64,000 bases of DNA, taken from positions 682,001-746,000 of the forward strand of contig NZ_JAHVJO010000002.1 in assembly GCF_019801215.1 (NCBI RefSeq), in the 5' to 3' direction. The notes below the pieces were generated by a model that ran no database searches, was not told the origin of the DNA, and saw nothing but the letters and a program-made list of their open reading frames with translations. Of this stretch, positions 19,102 through 27,624 are shown one piece after another (position 1 is the first letter of the stretch; every line of letters begins with the position of its first letter). This DNA is from Fictibacillus nanhaiensis (GTDB lineage: Bacteria; Bacillota; Bacilli; Bacillales; Fictibacillaceae). A program made the position numbers and the translations under genes.

Positions 19102-20841
19102 TTAAACAGGCAATATCATCCTAACTGTCGTTCCTTCTCCTTCCAAGCTATGAAACGTTAACTCCCCTTTATGCTCTTTCATAATTTTTGTACTTACCAT
19201 CAGTCCGAGACCAGTGCCTTTTTCTTTTGTCGTGTAAAAAGGTTCTCCGATTTTTTCGAGGCGATCAGCTGGAATTCCGCATCCTTGATCTTTAACTGTT
19301 AAATGGATTTTGTTATCTTTTTGTTCACTTTGTATATGAATGATTCCTCCATCTGTCATAGAATCCATTGCGTTCTTAATAACATTGATCAATACTTGCT
19401 TCAGCTCATTCTCTTCTGCCATAACGAGCGGTAATGTTTCACAAACATCACTTTGGATTTTAACGTTTTGAACGAATGCCTCTGGCTCCAATAATATGGT
19501 TACAAAATCAACAAGCTCTTTTAACGATGTTTTCTTATATGCTTTTGCTTGTGGTTTTGCGAGCAATAAAAGCTGTCCCATGATTTGATCGATCCGGTTC
19601 AGTTCCTTATACATGATGTTGTAGTAGTGTGCGGCTTCAACTTGTTCACGTTCCTGAAAAAGCTGCACGAATCCTTTTAATGAAGTTAGCGGATTTCTGA
19701 TCTCATGTGCGACAGACGCTGCAAGCTGTCCAACGATGGAGAGTTTATCTGACTGACGGAGCATTTCCTCCGACTTTTTACGGTCAGAAATGTCACGAGT
19801 GACCCCAATGATCTCAACGACTTCTCCTGTCTCATCTGCAATGCTCTTACATGACGTCTCAAGCCAAACGAAATGACCATCCTTGTGCTGCAGTCTAAAC
19901 TGAACAGTCGCTGTGGAAGGCCCTTGCATCAATTGTTCATGTCCCTTTCTCGATGCTTCCTCATCATCAGGATGTAAGATGCCATAACCGGTTTGGCCGA
20001 TTAGTTCTTCAGGCTTTCTACCGATAAGTGTTTCACATGCTGGTGATACATAGGTAAACGTCCCGTCTGCTGAGTGAGTTGTAATCATATCCATCGCATT
20101 TTCAGCCAGCAGTCTGTATCTTGCTTCACTTTCTTCAAGCAGCACTCTGGATTCAAACTTCTCCGTTACTTCCCTCCCGAAAACGAGCAGGTTTTTTCGA
20201 GAACCATCTGTGTTGAACACAGGTATTTTATACACGTCAAAATAACGAATGGTCCCATCTCTTTCAGGAACGTATTCCTCGCAACGCACGATTTCTTTTG
20301 CCTGCCAGACCTGTTCATCTGTTTCAATACAATATTGAAACACATCACGAAAGAAAGGTTTGATCTCTGCAATATCAGCATCTGTTTTGCCTGTGAAATC
20401 AAATCCGGGCAATTCAAAAAGCTTCCCCACAAATTCGTTTGCAAACAAAAAACGGCCTTGTCCGTCTTTTATTCCAATAAAATCAGGCACGATATTCATT
20501 AACGTTTTCAATAATGACTCTTGACAGGAATGAACGATCGCTGGTTGCTCTTTTAAAATAAAGTACCTATAGATGTCCTTATTAAGAGGCAGTAAACCTT
20601 CATGGATACTTACACTTACATAGCCTTTTCTGGTTAAAAGTGTACCTTCTTCTCCGTATTTATGACGCATTACGATTTCTTCAACAGACCGCCCTGTCTG
20701 AATATTCTCTTCACCGGTTAACATGAGAAATTGTTTATTTACTCCCGCTATCTGCATGCTTGGTGCAACAAGCAGAACAGCATCAGATAGTTGGTCGATA
20801 AATTCTTGCAGGTAGTTCATATCTCTTGTAATCGCTTCCAT
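19102..20841 (-). CDS. Orphan multi-PAS sensor histidine kinase
   Basis: A soluble, 579-residue sensor kinase. It has an N-terminal PAS-like region (10-100), a second PAS (about 110-225) and a third (240-350, with the PAC motif GVTRDISDRKK). The HisKA domain follows with phospho-accepting His379 in SVAHEIRNPLTSLKGF, then an HATPase with N box NVIKNAMDS and the GCGIP and GTGLGL loops. No membrane segment and no response regulator neighbour are present. This layout matches sporulation phosphorelay kinases (KinA/KinE type), so entry into sporulation is a likely role but unproven. Confidence 0.88.
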   Translation of the reverse strand: MEAITRDMNYLQEFIDQLSDAVLLVAPSMQIAGVNKQFLMLTGEENIQTGRSVEEIVMRHKYGEEGTLLTRKGYVSVSIHEGLLPLNKDIYRYFILKEQPAIVHSCQESLLKTLMNIVPDFIGIKDGQGRFLFANEFVGKLFELPGFDFTGKTDADIAEIKPFFRDVFQYCIETDEQVWQAKEIVRCEEYVPERDGTIRYFDVYKIPVFNTDGSRKNLLVFGREVTEKFESRVLLEESEARYRLLAENAMDMITTHSADGTFTYVSPACETLIGRKPEELIGQTGYGILHPDDEEASRKGHEQLMQGPSTATVQFRLQHKDGHFVWLETSCKSIADETGEVVEIIGVTRDISDRKKSEEMLRQSDKLSIVGQLAASVAHEIRNPLTSLKGFVQLFQEREQVEAAHYYNIMYKELNRIDQIMGQLLLLAKPQAKAYKKTSLKELVDFVTILLEPEAFVQNVKIQSDVCETLPLVMAEENELKQVLINVIKNAMDSMTDGGIIHIQSEQKDNKIHLTVKDQGCGIPADRLEKIGEPFYTTKEKGTGLGLMVSTKIMKEHKGELTFHSLEGEGTTVRMILPV

Positions 20842-20916
20842 TGCGATCGTCCCTCCTTTTCGCGTCGAATTTTCTATTGTTAACTATAGCAAAAAAATCT
20901 TAGTTGTATAACAAAT

Positions 20917-20923
20917 TTCGACA
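20917..20923 (-). promoter_or_regulatory. Possible Spo0A box upstream of kinase gene
   Basis: TGTCGAA on the minus strand, about 75 bases before the kinase ATG, matches the Spo0A box core. A 7-base match is expected several times by chance in 64 kb, so this rests mainly on the kinase type. Confidence 0.25.
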
Positions 20924-21083
20924 TATTTTGATAAAAAATGTACAGATTTCTTTTCCATCTCTCGTTTTCTTCAAGTTTCCATTGCTTTACCTTTCTAATT
21001 TCTATATATTTATTGAATGTAAGAGGTCTGACTTCTGTCGAATTTTACTCTACAACTATTCTATAACGTAACGAGGTTTTAAG

Positions 21084-21707
21084 ATGGGTGCAATTGGCTT
21101 ATTATTTTCAGGAGCAGCATTGTTTTTAAACAGTTTAATGCTGCTTGGTAAAGCAGAAGAAAAAAGTGTAGCGTTTTTTAATATATTGGTTGGTGCATTG
21201 CAGGTCATTACACCAATTTACCTTATCATTTCGTCTGATCAATCAAACTGGTCGATGTTTAACAATGGAGCCGTTTTCTTATTCGGGTTTACCTATCTCT
21301 ACTTAGGTGCAACCATTCTTAAAGGATATGACTCTAGCGGCCTTGGCTTTTATTCATTATGGGTGGCGATGATGGCACTCGTATACGCTGTTGTATTTTA
21401 TGTTCAGGAAAATGATCATGTAAACGCCATGATCTGGGTCATGTGGGCATTTCTATGGTTTTTATTCTATTTATCTTCCGCTTTGAAAAAGCCGTATGAA
21501 GGGTATATCGGAAAAGTTGCTTTCGTACAATCATGGGTGACATTAACCTTGCCTTCCTTATTTATGCTCCTTGATCTCTGGCAGATCGCGGAGCTTCAGC
21601 AGATTTGGCTTTATGTATGTATAGTCTCTTCTCTCTACTTTGGTGTTGAAGCTGTCCTATTTTTTAAAGCCAAAAAAGAAGAAGTGCTTCAAGAGGTCGC
21701 ACAATAA
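21084..21707 (+). CDS. AmiS/UreI-family urea or amide channel
   Basis: Integral membrane protein of 207 residues with six to seven predicted helices. The opening MGAIGLLFSGAALFLNSLMLLGK and the segment FLFGFTYLYLGATILKG fit the AmiS/UreI family, which includes acid-gated urea channels and amide transporters. No urease or amidase is nearby; the convergent neighbour is speB, whose product agmatinase releases urea. A role in urea passage is therefore an inference from context. It shares a bidirectional terminator with speB. Confidence 0.78.
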   Translation: MGAIGLLFSGAALFLNSLMLLGKAEEKSVAFFNILVGALQVITPIYLIISSDQSNWSMFNNGAVFLFGFTYLYLGATILKGYDSSGLGFYSLWVAMMALVYAVVFYVQENDHVNAMIWVMWAFLWFLFYLSSALKKPYEGYIGKVAFVQSWVTLTLPSLFMLLDLWQIAELQQIWLYVCIVSSLYFGVEAVLFFKAKKEEVLQEVAQ

Positions 21708-21710
21708 TAA

Positions 21711-21754
21711 AAATCCCGGGCTTAAGCATTCAACTTAAAGTTCCGGGATTTTTT
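21711..21754. terminator. Bidirectional terminator between channel gene and speB
   Basis: AAATCCCGG pairs with CCGGGATTT, flanked by A and T runs on both strands, with an inner CTTAAG/CTTAAA pairing. Confidence 0.85.
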
Positions 21755-21757
21755 CAT

Positions 21758-22630
21758 TTACTTTACCCAGCCTAGCAGAATTTCACGAAGAAATTTACTA
21801 GCTGCAATCGGTGTTTGTTCAGACGAGTCATAAATAGGAGCCACTTCTACTAAGTCTGCTCCAATGATATTGATATCCGCTTTTGCAAGCAATTGAATAG
21901 ATTCAAGAAGTTCCTTTGATGTAATTCCACCTGCTTCAGCTGTTCCAGTTCCTGGTGCTGCAGATGGGTCCAAAACATCAATATCAATTGTTACATAAAC
22001 GTTGCGGCCTTTCAGTGTCGGCAGTACTTCTTTTAAAGGCTCTGCCACATCAAACTTATACATATGCATGCCGCTTGTTTTTGCGAACTCAAACTCTTCG
22101 CGCATACCAGAACGGATTCCAAACGAGTACACGTTCTCTGCTCCAATAAGATCACAAACTTTACGAATCGGCGTTGAGTGTGAAAGGATCTCACCTTCAT
22201 ACTGCTCACGCAGGTCAGCATGTGCATCGATATGAATCACGACATAGTCGTCATATTTTTGCTTAAGTGCTTTAAAAATCGGCCAAGTTACAAGGTGCTC
22301 TCCACCCATTCCAAGTGGAAACTTGTTGTCAGCGAGTAATGTTGAAACGTACTCTTCGATCATATCTAATGAACGCTGCGGGTTCCCGAACGGCAATGGG
22401 ATATCGCCAGCATCAAAATAATTCACTTCTTCTAGATGCTTGTCCATATATGGGCTATATTCTTCAAGGCCAAGAGATGCTTCACGAATACGAGCAGGGC
22501 CAAAACGGCTACCCGGACGGAATGAAACCGTCCAATCCATTGGCATACCGTAAAGAACAGCATCAGCCGTCTTATAATCAGGCTTGCTTAAAATAAACAC
22601 ATTTCCAGAATAAGCTTCGTCAAAACGCAT
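21758..22630 (-). CDS. speB: Agmatinase
   Basis: Mn-dependent ureohydrolase turning agmatine into putrescine and urea. Metal ligands are visible at His112 (GGEHLVTWP), Asp135/His137/Asp139 (HIDAHADLRE) and in DIDVLDPSAAPGTG. I start at the ATG at 22630, which has AAGGAG 9 bases before it, giving 290 residues, the length I recall for B. subtilis SpeB. An upstream in-frame ATG has no site. It follows speE but is separated by 484 bases filled with two repeat copies, so coupling to speE may be altered. Confidence 0.95.
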   Translation of the reverse strand: MRFDEAYSGNVFILSKPDYKTADAVLYGMPMDWTVSFRPGSRFGPARIREASLGLEEYSPYMDKHLEEVNYFDAGDIPLPFGNPQRSLDMIEEYVSTLLADNKFPLGMGGEHLVTWPIFKALKQKYDDYVVIHIDAHADLREQYEGEILSHSTPIRKVCDLIGAENVYSFGIRSGMREEFEFAKTSGMHMYKFDVAEPLKEVLPTLKGRNVYVTIDIDVLDPSAAPGTGTAEAGGITSKELLESIQLLAKADINIIGADLVEVAPIYDSSEQTPIAASKFLREILLGWVK

Positions 22631-22738
22631 GATTTTACACTCCTTATGTAAAATACAGGACCGTCCCGAAAGCAAGTTCACACTCACCTTTGACGGCCCC
22701 ATATTTCAATTCATTTTATTGCGATACTTCATCTAGCA

Positions 22739-22920
22739 GTTGATTGCGAGTGTATTGCCTACCTCTAGAAAAACTTCTTGTAAGGCATGCGACGAGGAAG
22801 CTCCCAACGGCAGGATTTACTTGTAGACGCAGGAGCAAGTATGCTCCCTTGAATGTCTATCTTTTATGAAGACTCACCGCACGCACCGTTAAAAGCGAGC
22901 ATCCTGAAACGGAAATCAAC
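22739..22920 (+). repeat. Dispersed repeat, degenerate copy inside spe operon
   Basis: Begins GTTGATT and ends GGAAATCAAC. The right half (GACTCACCGCACGCACCG, AAAGCGAGCATCCTG) matches the other copies, but the left half is diverged. With the next copy it fills the 484-base speE-speB gap. Confidence 0.7.
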
Positions 22921-22953
22921 TACTTCCAAAAACAGCAAAGTTCTTCCAAGCAA

Positions 22954-23084
22954 GTTGATTGGATGTGTAAGGTGTGAGACTCCTGCGGGGTCAGCGTGAC
23001 AGGTGAGACTCCTAATGGCGCATGGCGCCAAGGAGGCTCACCGCACGCACCGCGGAAAGCGAGCACCCTGAAACGGAAATCAAC
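22954..23084 (+). repeat. Dispersed repeat, intact copy inside spe operon
   Basis: A 131-base copy with ends GTTGATT and AATCAAC. Inside are GTGAGACTCCTGCGGGG, GACAGGTGAGACTCC, the GGCGCATGGCGCC dyad, GAGGCTCACCGC and CGCGGAAAGCGAGCACC. Both copies 2 and 3 are followed by TACTTCCAAAA, so they form a head-to-tail pair. The structured RNA reads across the spe transcript in antisense orientation. Confidence 0.85.
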
Positions 23085-23114
23085 TACTTCCAAAAGCATC
23101 ATGCAAAAACAGTC

Positions 23115-23942
23115 TTATTTCAAAAGGTCACTCACAAACTTCGGCAACGCGAACGCAGCTGTGTGAAGCTCTGGCGTCCAATATTTCGTTTCGATATCAT
23201 GAAAACGTTCAGCAGGTACTTCTAACGGATCGTGTTTCTTAGATCCGATCGTGAACGTCCAAAGCCCGCTTGGGTAAGTTGGAATGTTTGCTGTGTAAAG
23301 ACGCGTGATTGGGAAGATCTCGCTAACATCGCTAAATACTTGAGAGATCAATTCAGGCGTGAACCAAGGGTTGTCCGTTTGAGCAACAAAGATTCCATCT
23401 TCTTTTAGAGCTTTAGAGATTCCTTCATAGAACCCTTTTTCAAAAAGCTTAGCCGCAGGTCCAACCGGCTCAGTTGAATCGACCATGATTACGTCATATT
23501 CATTTTCGCTTGTTGCAATGTGCATGAAGCCGTCGTCCACTTTCACTTCAACACGCGGGTTCTCTAATTCCCCAGCGATTTCAGGCAAGTACTTTTTAGA
23601 GTACTCAATTACTTTTCCATCGATCTCCACAAGAACAGCCTTCTCAACAGATGGGTGCTTCAACACTTCACGGATTACTCCGCCGTCTCCCCCACCTACT
23701 ACTAATACGTGCTTAGGATTTGGATGCGTGAAAAGAGGTACGTGTGCCACCATCTCATGGTAAACGAACTCATCTTTTTGTGTTGTCATAACCATGCCAT
23801 CAAGGATCAGCATGTTTCCGAACTCTTCCGTTTCTACCATATCCAGCTTTTGAAATTCTGTTTGCTCAGATACGTACGTTTTGTTAATTTTCATCGTAAT
23901 TCCAAAGTTCTCTGTTTGTTTTTCTGTAAACCAAATACTCAT
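23115..23942 (-). CDS. speE: Spermidine synthase
   Basis: Aminopropyltransferase making spermidine from putrescine and decarboxylated S-adenosylmethionine. The 275-residue protein has the nucleotide-binding GGGDGG at 83-88, the catalytic [11 protein letters not shown] segment and TDNPWFTPE. The ATG follows an AGGAGTGAG site. It is first in the speE-speB unit known from B. subtilis. Confidence 0.95.
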   Translation of the reverse strand: MSIWFTEKQTENFGITMKINKTYVSEQTEFQKLDMVETEEFGNMLILDGMVMTTQKDEFVYHEMVAHVPLFTHPNPKHVLVVGGGDGGVIREVLKHPSVEKAVLVEIDGKVIEYSKKYLPEIAGELENPRVEVKVDDGFMHIATSENEYDVIMVDSTEPVGPAAKLFEKGFYEGISKALKEDGIFVAQTDNPWFTPELISQVFSDVSEIFPITRLYTANIPTYPSGLWTFTIGSKKHDPLEVPAERFHDIETKYWTPELHTAAFALPKFVSDLLK

Positions 23943-24287
23943 ATTGGTCTCACTCCTACTCTATATTTGAAATGCCAGGCATCTAAAGTTTCATTCTTTA
24001 CAAACAAAATGATTATAGCATTCTCACTCTTAGATTCCAATTCAATTTTTGTAAGAATTGTGCTTATGCCTGAAGGAACTGCTATTATCGGTACCCTTAT
24101 AATAGATTCCCTATTCTTCTTCCTATAAAAATAGGTCATTCACCCTGTTTCTTTTGGCAGACTTTATTCCTTCCATAAGATGGTATAATGAAGATAGCGT
24201 CAGAAGGACAGACGGCCGGCGCATTCCCTTTTTTAAACTGAAGCTGGACATCTTGCGGGTATCCGCAGCTTACAGTTAAGGGGGGTG
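23943..24287. other. Intergenic stretch before small toxin gene
   Basis: 345 bases without a recognised gene: AT-rich DNA upstream of speE, then the toxin promoter (24184-24189) and a roughly 90-base structured leader. A short minus-strand frame at 23939-24139 has no ribosome site and is judged spurious. Confidence 0.5.
24184..24189 (+). promoter_or_regulatory. Promoter of the small holin-like toxin
   Basis: TGG-TATAAT is an extended -10 element (TGN before TATAAT). Transcription from about 24196 gives a leader of about 90 bases before the toxin ATG, as is common for type I toxins. Confidence 0.6.
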
Positions 24288-24374
24288 ATGCCTCTGACGA
24301 TCTTTGAGGCGTTGATGTTCGCGGTCGCTTTTAGCTCGCTTATCGTTACTGTCCTTACGTCTAAAAATAAATAG
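24288..24374 (+). CDS. Putative holin-like type I toxin, 28 residues
   Basis: The peptide is MPLTIFEALMF, then AVAFSSLIVTVLTSKNK: a short N-terminal LTIFEAL(M) motif, one hydrophobic helix and a basic C terminus. This is the pattern of the putative holin-like toxin family (Hol_Tox) of Firmicutes, made from mRNAs controlled by antisense RNA. AAGGGGGG sits just before the start, and a GTG lies directly upstream of the ATG. Strong promoter, long leader and strong downstream terminator all fit. Identity rests on short-peptide pattern recognition. Confidence 0.72.
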   Translation: MPLTIFEALMFAVAFSSLIVTVLTSKNK

Positions 24375-24409
24375 GCCTCTGTCACACGTGTAAAGGCACC
24401 CGGTTCTCT

Positions 24410-24525
24410 TTTTTAAGAAAGCCGGCCTCGCTTTACCGGCTCGTGTGTACCTTCTGGCGCACCATTCGTCCGTGTTTTTTTGCACGGGCGTTTTTTTATT
24501 CCATTTTCTTATTGTTAGCAAGGGT
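24410..24525 (-). ncRNA. Candidate antisense antitoxin RNA
   Basis: On the minus strand TTGCTA, 17 bases and TAAAAA form a possible promoter near 24521-24493. A transcript from it would run convergently into the 3' part of the toxin mRNA. A stem AGCCGG...CCGGCT followed by TTCTT near 24438-24414 could end it. This is predicted only from position and weak motifs. Confidence 0.28.
24467..24497 (+). terminator. Terminator of toxin mRNA
   Basis: CGTCCGTG pairs with GCACGGGCG (one wobble) around a T loop and is followed by seven T. A weaker GCCGG/CCGGC hairpin precedes it. Confidence 0.75.
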
Positions 24526-24595
24526 TTTTCCTTATTTGTATTAATTACCAAACTTTCAACACTAAACTTTTTGCAGACTTTGTCGAATTATGTGG

Positions 24596-24601
24596 TATAC
24601 T
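24596..24601 (+). promoter_or_regulatory. Promoter of alanine/sodium symporter gene
   Basis: Extended -10 TGG-TATACT ends 41 bases before the ATG. TTTGTCGAA, a full match to the Spo0A-box consensus, overlaps the spacer at 24579-24587 and could place the gene under Spo0A repression; this is tentative. Confidence 0.45.
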
Positions 24602-24642
24602 GATTTTTAAGAATTGTCAGAATAATTAAAAGGAGAATCTTT

Positions 24643-26079
24643 ATGGAAATTGTAAATGGCATTATAGGATTTATGAACAACTTATTATGGACGTATGTAA
24701 TTATCGGAGGCTTGCTCGGCCTAGGTGTCTATTTTTCTGTTAAGACCAATTTTGTTCAGCTTCGTATGATTAAAGAAATGCTTCGTCTCTTAACAGACAA
24801 AGCAATGGTTACTACAGACGGCAAAAAAGGCATCTCTTCTTTCCAATCGTTTTGTATTGGAGCTGCGACACGGATTGGAACAGGTAACTTAGCGGGTGTT
24901 GCCATCGCGATTGCGATTGGTGGTCCCGGAGCGATTTTTTGGATGTGGATCGTTGCCTTGTTTGGTGGAGCAACAAGCTTTATTGAGAGTACGCTTGCAC
25001 AAGTTTATAAAGTAAAAGATAATGAAGGATTTAAAGGCGGACCCGCTTATTATATGCAAAAAGCGTTGAATGCCCGCTGGCTTGGAATTCTATTTGCATT
25101 CTTTATCGCACTTGCATTCGGGTTGATTTTCAATGCCGTTCAATCGAATACAATATCCCTTGCATTTGAAGCAGCGTTTGGAACAAACCGTACTATAATT
25201 GGCCTTATTCTGGTCGGACTTACAGCTCTAGTTATCTTTGGCGGTGTAAAACGAATCGCAAAAGTTTCTGAAATCATCGTGCCGATTATGGCTGTATTCT
25301 ATATTCTTCTAGGTTTGTATGTAATGGTAACGAACATTTCACAAGTACCTGCAGTGTTTGCACTAATCGTTAAAAGTGCGTTTGGTTTAGAACAGGCAAT
25401 TGGTGGCGGAATAGGTGCTGCGATTATGAATGGTGTAAAACGCGGACTATTCTCAAACGAAGCAGGGATGGGTAGCGCACCGAATGCTGCTGCTACAGCC
25501 GTTGTAAGTCACCCTGCAAAACAAGGGTTAATTCAAACACTTGGTGTATTTGTAGATACGTTGCTAGTATGTAGTGCAACAGGATTTATTATCCTTTTAG
25601 GAGATGCTTACGGTAAGCAAGATCTTACTGGAATTGAATTACTTCAAGCATCACTTGCTTCACATGTAGGCGGCTGGGCAGGAATTTTTGTTGCTATCTC
25701 TATTTTCCTGTTTGCCTTTAGCTCGATTATCGGAAGCTACTATTATGGAGAAACGAATATTGAATTTATTAAAAAGAGTGCACGTAATGTATTTATCTAC
25801 CGCCTAGGTGTTCTTGGAATGGTCATGTTCGGCGCGTTAGCAAGCCTTCAGATCGTTTGGGACCTAGCTGACCTTTCCATGGCATTGATGGCGACGATCA
25901 ACTTAATAGCCATCTTCTTATTAGGAAAAATTGCGTTTAAAGTGCTTAAACACTATCAAGACCAACGAAAAGAAGGAAAAGATCCTGTCTTTTATGCAGA
26001 TAGCATTCCGGGTCTTGGCGACTTAGAAGGCTGGGAAATGAGTCCTTCTGAAAAAGAGAAAAAGCAAAGAGTATCTTAA
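24643..26079 (+). CDS. Sodium:alanine (AGCS) symporter
   Basis: Sodium-coupled amino acid permease of the alanine/glycine:cation symporter family (AlsT/YrbD type), 478 residues with about ten to eleven membrane helices. Family segments include the GTGNLAGVAIAIAIGGPGAIFWMW stretch near residue 85, FKGGPAYYMQKAL and RGLFSNEAGMGSAPNAAATA. AAAGGAGAA precedes the ATG. It is a single gene with its own promoter and a strong terminator. The substrate could be alanine, glycine or glutamine. Confidence 0.92.
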   Translation: MEIVNGIIGFMNNLLWTYVIIGGLLGLGVYFSVKTNFVQLRMIKEMLRLLTDKAMVTTDGKKGISSFQSFCIGAATRIGTGNLAGVAIAIAIGGPGAIFWMWIVALFGGATSFIESTLAQVYKVKDNEGFKGGPAYYMQKALNARWLGILFAFFIALAFGLIFNAVQSNTISLAFEAAFGTNRTIIGLILVGLTALVIFGGVKRIAKVSEIIVPIMAVFYILLGLYVMVTNISQVPAVFALIVKSAFGLEQAIGGGIGAAIMNGVKRGLFSNEAGMGSAPNAAATAVVSHPAKQGLIQTLGVFVDTLLVCSATGFIILLGDAYGKQDLTGIELLQASLASHVGGWAGIFVAISIFLFAFSSIIGSYYYGETNIEFIKKSARNVFIYRLGVLGMVMFGALASLQIVWDLADLSMALMATINLIAIFLLGKIAFKVLKHYQDQRKEGKDPVFYADSIPGLGDLEGWEMSPSEKEKKQRVS

Positions 26080-26084
26080 ACGAA

Positions 26085-26130
26085 CAAATGGGCAAAAGAG
26101 ATTTTTATCTCCTTTGCCCATTTATTTTTG
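26085..26130. terminator. Terminator after symporter gene
   Basis: AAATGGGCAAA pairs with TTTGCCCATTT and is followed by TTTTTG. It works in the plus direction and may also serve the convergent ABM gene. Confidence 0.85.
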
Positions 26131-26141
26131 TCTGTGACCTT

Positions 26142-26450
26142 CTATCTCTCTATCTGCTTTCCTTCAAACATCGTTATATGCGGTGGAGCAGAAAGGTATT
26201 GATTTGCTTTTTTAATAAAAGAAGTAAAGTGTTCACTGGTATTATGGTGTTGAACAGCTTCTTCATCCTTCCATACTTCCACCATCAAATAAGCATTTGT
26301 TTTTTCTGTATCTTTCATCAAATCATACGAAAGATTGCCGCTCTCTTCTCTAGAAGCATCCGTTAATTTGTAGATCTCTTCTAAAAACTCCTCTTCCACT
26401 TCTTTTTTCACTTCAAATCCAGCATGAATAATTATCATATGATTTACCAT
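26142..26450 (-). CDS. ABM-domain monooxygenase (YgiN-like)
   Basis: A 102-residue ferredoxin-like protein of the antibiotic biosynthesis monooxygenase (ABM) superfamily. The pattern IIIHAGFEVKKEVEEEFLEEIYKLTDASREESGNLSYDL followed by YLMVEVWKDEEAVQHHNTSEHF is typical of quinol monooxygenase or heme-degrading relatives. It lies 18 bases after the nitroreductase gene on the same strand, so both are likely one unit, possibly handling quinones or nitroaromatics. Confidence 0.8.
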   Translation of the reverse strand: MVNHMIIIHAGFEVKKEVEEEFLEEIYKLTDASREESGNLSYDLMKDTEKTNAYLMVEVWKDEEAVQHHNTSEHFTSFIKKANQYLSAPPHITMFEGKQIER

Positions 26451-26468
26451 CCTTTTTTTGTTCGTAAT

Positions 26469-27104
26469 CTACTTCCAAACCGTTGTTGTATCCACGGATA
26501 AACGTACCGACTGATATCCCTTATCTGCCGCTTTACCAATTGAAAGCAGCATCACTGGAAAGTAGCGATCCTTATCCAGATCAAACGCTTCTGCAATCTT
26601 ATCTTTTTCATAACCACCAATTGGATTCGTGTCATACCCATGTGCACGTGCTACTAGCATAAGCTGCATGGAAACCAGGCCAGCATCAATCAGGTTCATA
26701 TCCTTGAACTGTTCTTTAGACATCGTTTCTAATAAACCGCGTATTGCAGGTACTTGCTGATTTCTTACGTCAGCAGGCATTAGACCTTCAACAACTGCTT
26801 TATCATAAATCTCGTCTAAAAAGTCTAAACTATTCATGTCCGCGAACACGGCTATGACCGCTGCAGATGTTTCCACTTGGACTTGGTTAAACTTTGCGAG
26901 TGGTGCTAACGTATCTTTTCCTTCAGGTGTATCGATCACCACAAACCTCCACGGCTGTAAGTTAACAGAAGAAGGTGCAAGAGAAGCTTCCTCAATCATT
27001 TCTGCCATCTCATCTCGAGAGATTTTTACTGAAGGGTCATATTTACGAATAGAACGTCGTCCTGAGATTATTTCGTGAAAATCATTTATTTTTGTCTGTT
27101 GCAT
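26469..27104 (-). CDS. FMN-dependent nitroreductase (YdgI-like)
   Basis: NAD(P)H oxidoreductase of the nitroreductase family, 211 residues, usually a homodimer with FMN. FMN-contacting segments are visible: SGRRSIRKYD, ASLAPSSVNLQPWRFVVI and the C-terminal GKAADKGYQSVRLSVD. It resembles B. subtilis YdgI. A MarR regulator gene lies directly upstream on the same strand, matching the ydgJ-ydgI pairing in B. subtilis, so repression relieved by an aromatic or quinone ligand is likely. Confidence 0.87.
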   Translation of the reverse strand: MQQTKINDFHEIISGRRSIRKYDPSVKISRDEMAEMIEEASLAPSSVNLQPWRFVVIDTPEGKDTLAPLAKFNQVQVETSAAVIAVFADMNSLDFLDEIYDKAVVEGLMPADVRNQQVPAIRGLLETMSKEQFKDMNLIDAGLVSMQLMLVARAHGYDTNPIGGYEKDKIAEAFDLDKDRYFPVMLLSIGKAADKGYQSVRLSVDTTTVWK

Positions 27105-27148
27105 GGTACATTCTCCTTTATGTCTTGTCTTGGTTGTTAAGAGACTTA

Positions 27149-27577
27149 TTAGATTTTGGCTAAATTGTCTTGTATACGAGTAAGCATGTCCAACAAGAGA
27201 TGCCGTTCGTTTTCACTAAAATCATTCAAAACGTTTGAGATAAATTTTTGTTTTTCTTCCTTATATTGAACCATTCTCAAACGCCCTTCATCTGATAGGC
27301 GAACGAACGTAAAACGCTGATCATGGGTATCTTTCCTGCGAATGACCATCCCTTTATCTTCAAGCTGTTTTAAATGTCTAGTTACAGCAGCATGATCGAT
27401 GTTCACTTTCTTTTGTAGATCTCTTTGGCTGATTTCGTCAACCTCATAGAGCTCATGCAAAAGTTCCAAGCGCGATTGGCTAATGCCGGTACAGCTTTCA
27501 AACTTCGGTGCCGTTTTTCGGTGAATCTCGTACAGACGGTAGATAATCTTTTCATCTTCCCTGATTGAGTTGGTCAA
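27149..27577 (-). CDS. MarR-family regulator (YdgJ-like)
   Basis: Winged-helix repressor of 142 residues. The recognition region QSRLELLHELYEVDEISQRDLQKKVNIDHAAVTRHLKQLEDKGMVIRRKDTHDQRFTFVRLSDEGR is classic MarR. I start at the TTG at 27577, which has AAGGAGG 9 bases before it; the longer frame upstream would span the promoter and operator. It precedes the nitroreductase and ABM genes and very likely controls them and itself through the palindrome at 27625. Confidence 0.87.
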   Translation of the reverse strand: MTNSIREDEKIIYRLYEIHRKTAPKFESCTGISQSRLELLHELYEVDEISQRDLQKKVNIDHAAVTRHLKQLEDKGMVIRRKDTHDQRFTFVRLSDEGRLRMVQYKEEKQKFISNVLNDFSENERHLLLDMLTRIQDNLAKI

Positions 27578-27624
27578 CTTTAGCCGCCTCCTTTTTCCAA
27601 GACCGTTAGTTGATAGGTCAATAA

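Noticed and set aside
18909-19124. Open frame through the 21-bp array coding a heptapeptide repeat (ESKSFGx)
   Set aside because: Any 21-bp repeat keeps one frame open. There is no ribosome site, the frame starts inside a terminator, and frames in the other arrays start in unrelated places.
24276-24551. 91-residue minus-strand frame across the toxin region
   Set aside because: Composition is basic and unlike a folded protein, no ribosome site is seen, and it is antisense to the better supported toxin mRNA.
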